A stretch of DNA of 64,000 bases from Magnetococcales bacterium HCHbin5 (GCA_002753505.1 PEAG01000003.1:62001-126000), one strand, 5' to 3'; shown: positions 1 through 8,902, counted from the stretch's first letter. Notes: a model not told the origin generated them from the sequence alone. Translations and numbers: made by a program.

Positions 1-843
1 CAACGGCGCAGTGGTGGGCAAAGAGATCTCCAGCCCGGCCCCAAACGCCAGACGGGTCAGATGAAAGCGGGCATCCTGCTCAATAACCGTTGCCTCAATC
101 AACGCACCAGCCTCCGGGCCATGGGCCAAAGGACGGTCCAAACGGGTTGCCAACAGATGCAGCGGTCCCTGCTCCACAATGCGCCCCGCTTCCAGAAAAA
201 TCAACTGATCAGCCAGTTGCATGATCTCCCCCACATCGTGACTGACATAAAGCATGGGCCGTTGCCAGTATCGATGCAGCTGTTTGATATAGGCCAAAAT
301 ATGCTGTTTGCCGATCCCGTCCACCGAGGCCAGGGGTTCATCCATCAACAACAGGGTCGGCGCAGTCAACAGAGCGCGACCAATGGCCACCCGCTGCCGC
401 TCCCCACCGGATAATTGGTGGGGATAGCGCGACAAGAGCCCCCCCAAAGCCAAAATATCAATCAATGCATCCTGATCGCGCTGGGTCAATAGCTGGCCCG
501 GCAGCGAAGAGGGGGGAGGACGGTGGATGGCCCGCTGGCGCGCAAAAGCCAAATTGCCGGCCACCGTCAAATGGCTGAACAACCGGCCATCCTGGAAGAC
601 AAAGCCGATCGAACGTTGATGCAAAGGGACAAAACATCGTGGGCTGGCAGCCTGCCATATCTGGTCGTCCAACTGCAAAAAGCCGCTCTTGTCCCGCTCC
701 AAACCAGCCAGAGCCCGCAAAAAGGTGGTCTTGCCACTGCCGGAAGGCCCAAAGATGGCGGTGATGCCCTGCAGCTGAGTCTCCATCTCAATGGCCAGGG
801 AAAAGTTGCCCCGCTGCACATGGAAACGACACCGGAGTCTCAT
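1..843 (-). CDS. modC: Molybdate ABC transporter ATP-binding protein ModC (3' end outside window)
   Basis: Reading the complement from the ATG at 843 gives an open frame of 281 residues that runs off the left edge. It has a Walker A motif GPSGSGKT at about residues 32-39, the ABC signature LSGGERQ, the Walker B stretch LLLMDEP and the H-loop SHD, and the start of the C-terminal MOP-like domain that binds molybdate in this family. The ATG overlaps the modB stop (ATGA), so the two are translationally coupled. It supplies ATP hydrolysis at the inner face of the membrane for molybdate import with ModA and ModB. The C-terminus cannot be judged because it lies outside the window. Confidence 0.95.
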   Translation of the reverse strand, partial: MRLRCRFHVQRGNFSLAIEMETQLQGITAIFGPSGSGKTTFLRALAGLERDKSGFLQLDDQIWQAASPRCFVPLHQRSIGFVFQDGRLFSHLTVAGNLAFARQRAIHRPPPSSLPGQLLTQRDQDALIDILALGGLLSRYPHQLSGGERQRVAIGRALLTAPTLLLMDEPLASVDGIGKQHILAYIKQLHRYWQRPMLYVSHDVGEIMQLADQLIFLEAGRIVEQGPLHLLATRLDRPLAHGPEAGALIEATVIEQDARFHLTRLAFGAGLEISLPTTAPL

Positions 844-1529
844 CGGGATTCCAACAGGGTGCGGCGATTGAGATAATAAATACCCAGTAGGGCCAAGAAA
901 GAGAAACCCAACAACAAACTGGAGAGAAGATGGGCCTGAGCATAGTGGAGACTCTCTACATGGTCATAGAGCAGGATGGCAATCACCTGGGTCTGGCCTG
1001 GAATATTGCCGCCCACCATCAACACCACCCCGAACTCTCCCAACGTATGGGCAAATCCCAACACCCCGGCGGTCAAATAACCCCGGCGCGCCAAGGGCAA
1101 GACCACATGCCAAAAGGTATCCCACGGCCCAGCCCCCAGACTCCAGGCGGCCTCCAGTGTTGATTTGCCGATGGCTTCAAAGCTCCGCTGCAACGGCTGA
1201 ATGACAAAGGGCAACGAATAGAGCAGCGAGGCCACCACCAACCCGGAAAAGGTAAACGACAGGGTGTGACCGCTCAACGATTGCCACCATTGGCCAAGCC
1301 AGCCGTTTGGCCCCAACAAGATCAACAGATAAAAGCCCAGGACAGTGGGGGGCAACACCAGCGGCAGGGCAACCAATGCCTCAACCCAGACCCGGGCCGG
1401 GTGACGACTGGTTGCCAACCACCAGGCCAGAGGAGTACCACCGACCAACAACAGGGCAGAGGTGACAGCCGCCAACTGCAGGCTCAATTGGATGGCCTGC
1501 CAATCCTGCGGCGAGACCCAATGCTCCAT
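840..1529 (-). CDS. modB: Molybdate ABC transporter permease ModB
   Basis: A 229-residue hydrophobic protein with about five membrane segments. It carries the EAA-type cytoplasmic loop of binding-protein-dependent permeases (EAAWSLGAGPWDTFWHVVLP, about residues 135-154), which docks on ModC. I start it at the ATG at 1529, which overlaps the modA stop (TGATG); the open frame extends further upstream, but that part is out-of-frame modA. The usual length of ModB is about 225-230 residues, which supports this start. It forms the inner-membrane channel for molybdate between ModA and ModC. Confidence 0.95.
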   Translation of the reverse strand: MEHWVSPQDWQAIQLSLQLAAVTSALLLVGGTPLAWWLATSRHPARVWVEALVALPLVLPPTVLGFYLLILLGPNGWLGQWWQSLSGHTLSFTFSGLVVASLLYSLPFVIQPLQRSFEAIGKSTLEAAWSLGAGPWDTFWHVVLPLARRGYLTAGVLGFAHTLGEFGVVLMVGGNIPGQTQVIAILLYDHVESLHYAQAHLLSSLLLGFSFLALLGIYYLNRRTLLESR

Positions 1530-2323
1530 CAGGGTTGCTCCCCCTGGGGGGTGGGGGGCAGCAGATAGCCCCGTTTTTGCAAAAGAGCCTGGACGGGGGG
1601 AGTGCGCAAATACCGCACCAGCGCAAGGGTGGCCTCTGTTGCTCCAGCCGACTTGATGCGTACCCCAGCCTGCTGTATCGGTTGATGGAGATGGGCGGGT
1701 ACCTCCCAATAACTGCCGGGTCGGGGCTGGCCCTGGGGGTCCAATATCTGGGCAAGGGAGAGAAAACCGGCATCCACATTGCCACTGAGTGCAAAGGCCA
1801 TCACCTGGCCGACATCCTCCCCAACAATCAACCGCTCTGCATAGGAGCGGGACAACCCCAAATTATGCAACGTCTCCTCGGCCGCCTTGCCATAGGGGAC
1901 CGTGCGGGGATTGCCCAGGGCAATCTTGAGCAGCTCTCCCGCCATCAACGCCTCTGTACCCCGGGCAAACCGCTTGGGGTCGGGACTCCAGAGGACCAGA
2001 CGACCAATGGCATAGACAAACAGGCTGTCAGGGATGGTCAATCCCTCCTGTTGCAACTGTTGCGGGCGTTGCAGATCGGCTGACAAAAAAAGCTGAAAGG
2101 GGGCCCCATGGTGGAGTTGGTTGAACAATTTGCCGGAGGAGGCGGAGCTGATCACAACCTGATGGCCGCTCTCCTGCTCAAACCGCTGTGCCAACTCGGC
2201 AAAAAGGGGTTTGAAATTGGCGGCAACGCCCACATGGACGCGCTCTCCGGCCCCGGCTGCCATGGGCCAAAGCTGTATGGCCAGCATGAGGGCCAACAGA
2301 CGGCGGAATAACAAACCGGTCAC
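1529..2323 (-). CDS. modA: Molybdate-binding periplasmic protein ModA
   Basis: A 264-residue protein with an N-terminal signal peptide (arginines, a leucine-rich core, then AAGAG, cleavage near residue 25). The mature part begins VHVGVAANF and contains SSASSGKLFNQL, matching the oxyanion-binding N-terminal half of ModA, and later the PYGKAAEETL stretch typical of the family. The start is a GTG at 2323, six bases after the moaA stop; it gives a complete signal peptide, whereas internal ATG codons would cut it. It captures molybdate or tungstate in the periplasm and delivers it to ModBC. It lies directly after the Moco genes, so uptake and use of the metal are linked. Confidence 0.95.
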   Translation of the reverse strand: MTGLLFRRLLALMLAIQLWPMAAGAGERVHVGVAANFKPLFAELAQRFEQESGHQVVISSASSGKLFNQLHHGAPFQLFLSADLQRPQQLQQEGLTIPDSLFVYAIGRLVLWSPDPKRFARGTEALMAGELLKIALGNPRTVPYGKAAEETLHNLGLSRSYAERLIVGEDVGQVMAFALSGNVDAGFLSLAQILDPQGQPRPGSYWEVPAHLHQPIQQAGVRIKSAGATEATLALVRYLRTPPVQALLQKRGYLLPPTPQGEQP

Positions 2324-2329
2324 CGTTGA

Positions 2330-3349
2330 CTATCCACCCAAGGCCGACATGTGGGCCCCAATATGGGGGTTCTCTGCCTGTTCAAAGGCGTGTCGCTCCG
2401 GTTTCAAGGCGACAGCCTGCTGGATGTGCTGTTTCAACTCCGCATCACTGGCCCCATCACGCATCGGTTGTTTGAGATCCATGCGATCCTGTCGCCCCAG
2501 ACAATAAACCAGCTTGCCTTTGGAGGTCAGGCGCATGCGATTGCAGGTATTACAAAAATGGCGGGAGCGGGCCGAGATGACGCCGACATTGGCCGTGGTC
2601 CCCTCCAGATTGAAATAGCGGGCCGGGCCAGAGCCGGGCTGTTCGACGGGCAGCAACTGGCTGCCAAAATGGCGGTGAATTTGATCCAGAATTTGATCTG
2701 CCGGGACAAAAAGATCGGCCATATCCAATCCGGCCTCTCCCACCGGCATGGTCTCAATAAAGCGCAACAACACCCCCTGTTGCCGGGCAAAACTGAGCAT
2801 GGCCGGAATTTCGTGGTCGTTGATGCCGCGCATGACAACCATGTTGACCTTGACCGGCTGCAGCCCGACCTGGAGCGCGGCAGCTATGCCGGCCAGCACC
2901 GCCGGCAGGCCGGCCCGATGCAGCAGGTTTTCCTTGGAAAGGCTGTTGTGTTGAGTGATCCGGTCAAAGGTTTCCGGGTTCAAGGTGTCGAGAGATATGT
3001 TGACCCGTTGCAGTCCGGCCGTTTTGAGGGCGGCCGCATAGCGTTCCAGCAGCAAAGCATTGGTGGTGAGGGTAAGCTCCTGCAAACCGGGGAGCTGGGC
3101 CAGGGCCTGCACAAGACCGACAATATTGCGCCGCAACAGGGGCTCCCCGCCGGTCAGGCGAATCCGTTCCACCCCCAACTCCAGAAACAGGCGAATCAGG
3201 CGGACAATCTCGCCAAAGTTCAAGATCTCCTGGTTGTTGGGGAGAATCGCTTCACCGGGCAGACGACAATAGCTGCAAAAAAGATTGCACCGATCTGTTA
3301 CGGAGACGCGAAGATAGCGAATGGTTCTTCCAAAGGCATCTGTCAGCAC
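2330..3349 (-). CDS. moaA: GTP 3',8-cyclase MoaA
   Basis: A radical SAM enzyme for the first step of molybdenum cofactor synthesis: it rearranges GTP to 3',8-cyclo-7,8-dihydro-GTP, which MoaC turns into cPMP. The N-terminal iron-sulfur motif CNLFCSYC (CX3CX2C, about residues 21-28) and the second cluster region CNTCNRMRLTSKGKLVYC near residue 270 are both present. The protein ends in Gly-Gly, as required in MoaA proteins. Length 339 is normal. The GTG start at 3349 has GGGAGA about nine bases upstream. It is separated from moaC by 85 bases and is followed at six bases by modA. Confidence 0.96.
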   Translation of the reverse strand: MLTDAFGRTIRYLRVSVTDRCNLFCSYCRLPGEAILPNNQEILNFGEIVRLIRLFLELGVERIRLTGGEPLLRRNIVGLVQALAQLPGLQELTLTTNALLLERYAAALKTAGLQRVNISLDTLNPETFDRITQHNSLSKENLLHRAGLPAVLAGIAAALQVGLQPVKVNMVVMRGINDHEIPAMLSFARQQGVLLRFIETMPVGEAGLDMADLFVPADQILDQIHRHFGSQLLPVEQPGSGPARYFNLEGTTANVGVISARSRHFCNTCNRMRLTSKGKLVYCLGRQDRMDLKQPMRDGASDAELKQHIQQAVALKPERHAFEQAENPHIGAHMSALGG

Positions 3350-3434
3350 GCTGTTATTTTCTCCCCTCGTTCAAATGGCGTCTGGGGGGATACCTCCTGG
3401 AAGCCATGCCAGTTTGTCATCCGGTTGATAAGGA

Positions 3435-3923
3435 TCATGGTGCAGCAACAAAGTGGCCGCTCTTGCCGCCCGCTTTCTCCAGCAGTCGAATGCGACCCAT
3501 CTCCATGCCGCGATCCACCGCTTTGCACATATCGTAGATGGTCAATGCAGCCACCGAAACAGCGGTCAACGCCTCCATCTCAACCCCTGTCTGGCCATAG
3601 GTTCGCACCCGGGCCACGATGCCGATGCTGTGACAACCGGCATCGGGCTCAAAGGCGATTTTGACCGAGGAGAGATTGAGTTGATGACACAAAGGGATCA
3701 GCATGTCCACCCGTTTGGCTGCCATGATGCCGGCAATCCGGGCCACCTCCAGCACATCGCCCTTGCTGAGTTGGCGGTTCATGATCAGTTGAAAGGTCTC
3801 CGGCTGCATCCGCACCTCGCCGGCGGCCACGGCCAGCCGTTCGGTACGCTCCTTGTCGGAGACATCCACCATGCGGGTCGCACCCTGGGCGTCAAAATGG
3901 GTTAAAGGCGTTTGATCAGACAT
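3435..3923 (-). CDS. moaC: Cyclic pyranopterin monophosphate synthase MoaC
   Basis: 162 residues, the normal MoaC length. Recognisable family stretches are [14 protein letters not shown] near the N-terminus, [20 protein letters not shown] (residues about 63-82, with the PLCH active-site region), [23 protein letters not shown], and the terminal [10 protein letters not shown]. It acts after MoaA to make cyclic pyranopterin monophosphate in the cytoplasm. The ATG at 3923 overlaps the end of moeA by eight bases, indicating one transcript with moeA. Nothing odd is seen in the active-site stretches. Confidence 0.96.
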   Translation of the reverse strand: MSDQTPLTHFDAQGATRMVDVSDKERTERLAVAAGEVRMQPETFQLIMNRQLSKGDVLEVARIAGIMAAKRVDMLIPLCHQLNLSSVKIAFEPDAGCHSIGIVARVRTYGQTGVEMEALTAVSVAALTIYDMCKAVDRGMEMGRIRLLEKAGGKSGHFVAAP

Positions 3924-5139
3924 AGTCGATCCATTGGACGGTTACCGGTTGGCCGTCGGTCAATTGGACCGGCCCTTCCGGCAGGATGATAAACACATTG
4001 GCCTTGGCCAGACTGGTAAGAATGCCGGAGCCCTGGGCACCGGTGACCTCCACCCAGGGGGCCTGATCGGGCTGAGCCTCCGACGGTGTGAAGTGGGCGA
4101 TACCCCGCAAAAACTCCATCCGACTGTGGCGTTTTTGCCACTGCCCCCGGAAACAGGCTTGAAATTGACGGGGAGCCTCCGGCAAAGCCCCCATCATCTT
4201 AAGCAGAGCGGGCCGCACAATCAGGAGAAAAACCGTCAGGCTGGAGACCGGATTGCCGGGCAGTCCAAAAAAGTGGGCCTTGCCCAGCTGACCATAGGCC
4301 TGCGGTTTGCCCGGCTTCATGGAGACTTGCCAAAAATGGATTTTGCCATCTTTGGCCAGCATCTCTTTGACCAGATCATAATCGCCCACAGAGACGCCGC
4401 CGGTACTGATGAAGGCATCGGCCTCTGCGCCGCCGCGCTGGAATGCAGCCTCGAGGGCAGCGCGATCATCCCGCACAATACCCAGATCCAGCACCTCCAC
4501 CCCCAGGCAGCGCAACGCCCCGTGCAAGGCGGCCCGGTTGCTGTCATAGATCTGCCCAGGCTCCAACGGTGTGCCGCTCTCCACCAACTCATTGCCGGTG
4601 GAGAGCAGGGCAACCCGCAGCGGTCGATAGAGGGGCACCGTCAGCCGCCCCAGGGCGGTCAACAGTCCCAGATCGGCCGCACTCAACCGCCGTCCCGCCG
4701 GGAAAATGGTGCTGCCGGCAGCAATATCCTCGCCGGCTGGTCTGATATGTTGGCCGGGTTGTTGGCCTGGGGGGATGGTTACCCAATCTCCCTGGCGTTG
4801 GGCCTGCTCCTGCATGACGACGCAATCACTGCCTGGGGGGATGGGAGCCCCTGTCATGATGCGTATCGCCTCGCCAGGCTGCAGAGGGGTCAACAGGCGC
4901 GCGCCTGCCGCCACCTCCGCGACCACCCGCAGGGTGACCGCCTGCCCGGTCAGATCTGCGCTGCGGACGGCATAGCCATCCATGGCCGAGTTGTCATGGT
5001 TGGGCACCGGGGCCGGAGCCACGACGGGCTGGGCCAATACCCGCCCCAGGGCCTGTCGGAGCGGCACCTCCTCCGGCGCAGCCTGGATCGGCCCAATCTG
5101 CTCCAGCACCCGCTGTTTTGCCTCATCAAATGAAATCAT
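3916..5139 (-). CDS. moeA: Molybdopterin molybdenumtransferase MoeA
   Basis: 407 residues, the usual MoeA size. It has the MoeA N-terminal region ([12 protein letters not shown], then [12 protein letters not shown]), the central MoCF/MogA-like domain with [11 protein letters not shown], and the C-terminal beta-barrel domain with [11 protein letters not shown] just before it ([10 protein letters not shown] here). MoeA inserts molybdate into adenylylated molybdopterin made by MogA. It starts 13 bases after the MoaE-MogA fusion and overlaps moaC, so the last steps of the pathway are encoded together. Confidence 0.96.
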   Translation of the reverse strand: MISFDEAKQRVLEQIGPIQAAPEEVPLRQALGRVLAQPVVAPAPVPNHDNSAMDGYAVRSADLTGQAVTLRVVAEVAAGARLLTPLQPGEAIRIMTGAPIPPGSDCVVMQEQAQRQGDWVTIPPGQQPGQHIRPAGEDIAAGSTIFPAGRRLSAADLGLLTALGRLTVPLYRPLRVALLSTGNELVESGTPLEPGQIYDSNRAALHGALRCLGVEVLDLGIVRDDRAALEAAFQRGGAEADAFISTGGVSVGDYDLVKEMLAKDGKIHFWQVSMKPGKPQAYGQLGKAHFFGLPGNPVSSLTVFLLIVRPALLKMMGALPEAPRQFQACFRGQWQKRHSRMEFLRGIAHFTPSEAQPDQAPWVEVTGAQGSGILTSLAKANVFIILPEGPVQLTDGQPVTVQWIDYV

Positions 5140-5152
5140 GTGCTGTCATTCC

Positions 5153-6169
5153 TTACGAGTGTCCGCCGCCGTTGGCCATCCGCAAGGCGTGAGGTACCAG
5201 GTCGGCAATGGCCTCCAGACTGTGGGTGGCCCCGCGGGTGGAACCGGGAAGATTGATGATCAGTGTATTGCCGCAAAAGGCCGCCACCCCACGGGTAAAA
5301 ATGGCGTTGCGGGTCTGTTGCAGACCGGCTGCCCGGATCAGTTCAGCAAAACCAGGCAACTCCCGGTCGCACACCGCCCGGGTGGCCTCCGGGGTGCAGT
5401 CTCGCGGTCCCGGTCCCGTTCCGCCGGTGGTCAGGATCAGATCCAGCCGTTTTTCGCGGGCCCACTGAGACAGCAGATTCTGGATGGTCAGCCGATCATC
5501 CGGCAGTATCGAGCGGACGACTCCCTCTGCACCAAAATCCTTGACCATCTGTTCCAGGGCCGCACCGCTCTGATCGGTGGCCAGAGAGCGGCTGTCCGAC
5601 AGGGTCAAAATGCCAACCTGCAATCCTGTCCAACGGACCGCATGGCCAGTGGGGGGGGGCTGATGCGGGTTGGATGCGGGTGACGGCGGCCCGGGCTCAG
5701 TCCGGTGGCCACTCTGGGGAAGGCTCCATTGACCCGCCTGGCTGTCACAACCGGGACAGTTGTGTATCCAACGCTCCTCCCCGGATTGCAACACCTCTTT
5801 TTTCCAGAAGGTGGCCTGGCGTTTCAGGTGATCGATGACAAACCGACAGGCGAGAAAGGCATCCGCCCGATGGCTGGCAGCCGCCACCACCAGCACAATC
5901 GGTTCCCCGACGGCCAGTCGACCAACCCGATGGATGACCAGCAACGCCTCCACCGCAAACTGTGCCCGGGCGGCCTGTTCCACCTTTTCCAGCTCCAACT
6001 CTGTCATGCCTGGATAGTGTTCCAGAATCAATGCAGTCACCCCGGCCGTTTCCGTAAAATCTCGCACAATGCCCACAAAAGTGACAATGCCACCGATTTT
6101 GGGGTTGTGTTGGATCAATCGGCTACTCTCTTCCTCCGTCGAAAACAGCTCTGTTTGAATGCGGATCAT
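5153..6169 (-). CDS. MoaE-MogA/MoaB fusion: molybdopterin synthase large subunit joined to molybdopterin adenylyltransferase
   Basis: A single 338-residue frame. Residues about 1-150 are MoaE: GGIVTFVGIVRD, then HRVGRLAVGEP, ASHRADAFLACR and LKRQATFWKKE with the catalytic lysine region. A proline-rich linker (about 150-185) follows. Residues about 185-335 are MogA/MoaB: GILTLSDSRS, TTGGTGPGPRDCTPEAT and NLPGSTRGA. The first half would sulfurate cPMP with MoaD, the second adenylate molybdopterin before MoeA acts. I start at ATG 6169, where MoaE homology begins; the open frame continues upstream but resembles nothing. No moaD gene is next to it. I see no frameshift or stop between the halves, so the fusion is real in this sequence. 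Confidence 0.9.
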   Translation of the reverse strand: MIRIQTELFSTEEESSRLIQHNPKIGGIVTFVGIVRDFTETAGVTALILEHYPGMTELELEKVEQAARAQFAVEALLVIHRVGRLAVGEPIVLVVAAASHRADAFLACRFVIDHLKRQATFWKKEVLQSGEERWIHNCPGCDSQAGQWSLPQSGHRTEPGPPSPASNPHQPPPTGHAVRWTGLQVGILTLSDSRSLATDQSGAALEQMVKDFGAEGVVRSILPDDRLTIQNLLSQWAREKRLDLILTTGGTGPGPRDCTPEATRAVCDRELPGFAELIRAAGLQQTRNAIFTRGVAAFCGNTLIINLPGSTRGATHSLEAIADLVPHALRMANGGGHS

Positions 6170-6537
6170 ATGTGAGTTCCATTCCACTGGCTCAATTGAC
6201 AAGGTGCAGGTCCGTTGGGGAGAGCAAAAGACACCGTACTCGTCCCACCACTCCACCTGCACGCTCTTCTCATACCACAACCCCCCCTCCAGTACAAGCA
6301 CGGCAGACGGAATAAACCCGTTCATGGCATGGGGAGGAGCCATTTTTGGGGTGGCAGCAGGGGGAGATGTCGATGGGAGAGGGGGGGAGCATTTGAAAAT
6401 GACAGAACCAGGGGAAGGGTCAAGCTTCCCCTGGTCCGACGCTATGGGGGGGCACACACTTTGACGCGCACGCAGAGATGCAGAAAATATCTCCTGAGAA
6501 TAACCAAAAGGGGAATCGGATTCGCTGGCCTCGCTGG
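6170..6537. other. Intergenic region: leader of the Moco operon and terminator of the repressor gene
   Basis: About 370 bases without a convincing gene. It holds the repressor terminator (6407-6435) and the untranslated leader of the minus-strand Moco operon. The leader contains an 8 bp inverted repeat, GTGCAGGT at 6204-6211 and ACCTGCAC at 6255-6262, that could fold in the transcript. An open frame continues through here in frame with moaE but has no recognisable content. I could not match it to the Moco RNA motif by eye. Confidence 0.5.
6407..6435 (-). terminator. Rho-independent-type terminator of the repressor gene
   Basis: Perfect 11 bp inverted repeat (ACCAGGGGAAG and CTTCCCCTGGT) with a 7-base loop. 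Read on the minus strand it lies about 100 bases after the repressor stop and is followed by a moderately T-rich stretch. Confidence 0.7.
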
Positions 6538-7212
6538 TCAATACTCTTTATACTTGCCAACGATGACGCCGCAAACCCGAATGGTGCCCTGGACATCAAT
6601 CAGCGGGTAGCGTGAGTTCAAGGGTTTCAGATAGGTTCGACTGCCGACGACAATCAACTGCTTGAAAGTGGCCAAAGAGTCCCCCTCCATGCGGGCAACG
6701 AGAAACTGGTTGTGCCTCCCTGGCAGTGTGGGGTCGATGATGATAATCTCACCCTCCTGGAACTCCGGCTCCATGGAGTCATCCGGGACGCGCAGTGCAA
6801 AGGTACGGTCGCTGGAACGGGGGGCCACCGGAATCCAGGCTTCCACCTCTTTGGGGTGGAAAGACTCGGTGGGATCTTCGCAGGCTTTGCTGGCATCCTC
6901 CCAGGAGATGAGGGGCAGACGAGCAAAGAGTGGAGCGCGATAGATTTCGCCATCCTCAGCGGCTTTGGCAAACTCAGCCTGATTCATGCCAGGGGTTGCC
7001 CCAATGAGGGACATCTCCCCCCGTCCCGTATCGAGCCAGATGGGGTCCACGCCACATGTCAGGGCGATGGCCACAGTCCGTCGAGAAGATTTGGATCTGC
7101 CACACTCCAGCTTATGGACGGCTGTCTGACTGATGCCGACCCGGTCTGCCAACTCTTTTTGAGTGAGTTTGGCCTGCTTGCGAGCTGTTTGAATGCGTTC
7201 ACTGAGAGTCAT
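6538..7212 (-). CDS. XRE-type helix-turn-helix / S24 peptidase-like repressor (phage CI / LexA-like)
   Basis: 224 residues. Residues about 1-65 form a Cro/CI helix-turn-helix domain (KLTQKELADRVGISQTAVHKLECGRS). Residues about 125-220 form an S24/LexA-like autoprotease domain: DDSMEP holds the candidate nucleophile serine, and ATFKQL the general-base lysine. Both catalytic residues are thus present, so SOS-type self-cleavage is possible. It is transcribed away from the HNH gene across an AT-rich space that could hold its operators. This resembles a prophage-type repressor, but no other phage gene is nearby. Targets are unknown. Confidence 0.88.
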   Translation of the reverse strand: MTLSERIQTARKQAKLTQKELADRVGISQTAVHKLECGRSKSSRRTVAIALTCGVDPIWLDTGRGEMSLIGATPGMNQAEFAKAAEDGEIYRAPLFARLPLISWEDASKACEDPTESFHPKEVEAWIPVAPRSSDRTFALRVPDDSMEPEFQEGEIIIIDPTLPGRHNQFLVARMEGDSLATFKQLIVVGSRTYLKPLNSRYPLIDVQGTIRVCGVIVGKYKEY

Positions 7213-7593
7213 AGTGTTTCATCCTTGTTCGAGTTATTGCAACACCCCATAAGTAACCTGATTTGGTTGTTGTTTGCAAGATTAAATTATTCTTGACCTT
7301 TCATTTTTTAAATGGCTTGATCCTTTTTGCTTAATCACAGCAAACCTCTGAGTGGCACGGCGTAATCGGTGCTTTGTTGCTTGCCGGATAAATATATAGG
7401 TTGCAAACCTGTGATCAGAAAAAAGGCAAAATCTGCATGATATTTTCTAAACACCTATTTTTTTGAGTTTTGGACAGGGATGCAAATAAAAAGTTCCTAT
7501 TTTTTTTTCGTGTTGCGCTTTAGCTGTAAGTTACAACTGTTGTTTCATTGTTGGCGTTTGATTGCCATTGATAAACGGAGGAGGCAAACTGCG
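7213..7593. other. AT-rich divergent regulatory region between repressor and HNH gene
   Basis: About 380 bases, visibly richer in A and T than the flanks, with no gene. It contains a palindrome AGGTTGCAAACCT at 7398-7410 and a second CAAACCT half-site near 7341-7347, which could be operator sites of the adjacent repressor. This is inference from symmetry and position only. For the minus-strand repressor, TTGCAA and TACTTA separated by 18 bases, upstream of an AAGGA ribosome binding site, are plausible promoter boxes. Confidence 0.4.
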
Positions 7594-8007
7594 ATGTTGA
7601 GAAATATCCGCCGTCAAAGCGGGCCAAAATCGGGTGCCAATCGCCCGGAAAAAGTGGAAAAAATTATTGCCATGGCCCGGTCTGACGCAGAGGTGCGCCA
7701 GGCGGGCTACCGCACGCAATCCCTGAACATTCACCCCTGGGTCTGTGCCCGTTGCGGCCGAAACTTTGAACAGCACAACCTGACCGAACTGACGGTCCAT
7801 CATAAAGACCATAATCATGATAACAATCCGGCGGATGGAAGTAATTGGGAAAATTTATGCATCTATTGCCACGATAACGAGCATGCGCGCTATACCGACC
7901 ACCTGGCGGCAAGAGGGGTACAGATGGGATCAAAAACGGAGGAAGTGGCCACTTACAACCCCTTTGCCGATCTGCAGGCCCTGCTGGAAAAGCGGCAGAA
8001 CCGTTGA
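7594..8007 (+). CDS. YajD-like HNH nuclease family protein
   Basis: 137 residues from the ATG at 7594, which has a strong GGAGGAGG ribosome binding site ten bases upstream; the frame is open further upstream but unlikely to be translated. A CXXC pair (CARC, about residue 50) and a second one (CIYC, about 90) flank LTVHHKDHNHDNN and a following NWENL, giving the zinc-bound HNH fold of the YajD family. It should bind or cut nucleic acid in the cytoplasm; substrate unknown. It is divergent from the repressor. Confidence 0.85.
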   Translation: MLRNIRRQSGPKSGANRPEKVEKIIAMARSDAEVRQAGYRTQSLNIHPWVCARCGRNFEQHNLTELTVHHKDHNHDNNPADGSNWENLCIYCHDNEHARYTDHLAARGVQMGSKTEEVATYNPFADLQALLEKRQNR

Positions 8008-8221
8008 CCGACAGCTCAGGACGGAGGGCTGATCGGTTCGGATTTTGGCCATCTGACCGCAGTCATGCCGCTCCACAGGATCCGTGGAGGGAAAAATTTT
8101 ATGGCACCGACTTTTTTCTTGGTGAATGGATCTGGGAAATTTGTTACTGTGAGGAGCTTGCTGTTTTGTCTTTGCGTTTAAAACCCTGGAAAAATCAAAA
8201 TAAAACAAAGGAGTGGTTTTT

Positions 8222-8863
8222 ATGAACCTGATTCTTATGGGACCGCCTGGTGCCGGCAAGGGAACCCAGGCACGTCGAATTGCCGAACGATATAATATTC
8301 CTCAACTTTCTACGGGGGATATGTTGCGGGCTGCGGTCAAGGCGGGCACATCGGTGGGACTGCGTGCCAAAGCAGCCATGGAAAGCGGTGGGTTGGTGAC
8401 CGACGATATCGTGGTGGGCATCATCGCAGATCGGATTGGTGAGGCCGATTGTGCCCATGGTTTTATTTTGGACGGTTTTCCTCGCACGGTGGCACAGGCG
8501 ACCGCCCTGGATGGCATGTTGACCGAACGCGGCCTCAAAATTGATCATGTTATCGATATCACTGCCGACACTGAGGCGTTGGTCACCCGCATCACAGGAC
8601 GCAGCACCTGCAGTCTCTGCGGAGAGGGCTATCATGCCGTTTACAAAAAGCCCGCAGTAGCCGGCGAGTGCGATAAATGCGATGGAACCTTGACAACCAG
8701 GGCCGATGATAATGAGGAGACTGTACGCAACCGGTTAACCGTTTATCATCAACAAACAGCCCCAGTTATAGAACACTACCGTAATGGCGGCAAATTTAAA
8801 ACCATAGATGGTATGGAGGCGATGGATTCTGTATTTGAAAAGTTGTGTGCAATTCTGGGTTAG
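8222..8863 (+). CDS. adk: Adenylate kinase
   Basis: 213 residues, ATP + AMP to 2 ADP. The P-loop GPPGAGKGT lies at residues 7-15, the AMP-binding stretch LSTGDMLRAA follows, and FILDGFPRT is intact. The long LID domain carries four cysteines (CSLC and CDKC), the zinc-binding type of adenylate kinase seen in many bacteria but not E. coli. ATG 8222 has AAAGGAG eight bases upstream. A long inverted repeat overlaps its stop codon. Confidence 0.97.
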   Translation: MNLILMGPPGAGKGTQARRIAERYNIPQLSTGDMLRAAVKAGTSVGLRAKAAMESGGLVTDDIVVGIIADRIGEADCAHGFILDGFPRTVAQATALDGMLTERGLKIDHVIDITADTEALVTRITGRSTCSLCGEGYHAVYKKPAVAGECDKCDGTLTTRADDNEETVRNRLTVYHQQTAPVIEHYRNGGKFKTIDGMEAMDSVFEKLCAILG

Positions 8864-8902
8864 TTTTGATGTAATGTGATTAAATCAGGACTAACCCAGA
8901 AT
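8852..8902 (+). terminator. Long inverted repeat overlapping the adk stop codon, possible terminator or attenuator
   Basis: ATTCTGGGTTAGT at 8852-8864 is exactly complementary to ACTAACCCAGAAT at 8890-8902 (13 bp, 25-base loop). The left arm contains the adk TAG. There is no T-tract after it, so it may limit read-through to hppA or protect the adk 3' end rather than terminate on its own. Confidence 0.5.

Noticed and set aside
2351-5133. Long plus-strand open frames of 437 and 399 codons opposite moaA, moaC and moeA
   Set aside because: They are antisense to complete, motif-bearing genes; their translations are low-complexity with no family features.
6538-8007. Intact prophage
   Set aside because: Only a repressor and an HNH nuclease are present; no integrase, structural or lysis genes flank them.
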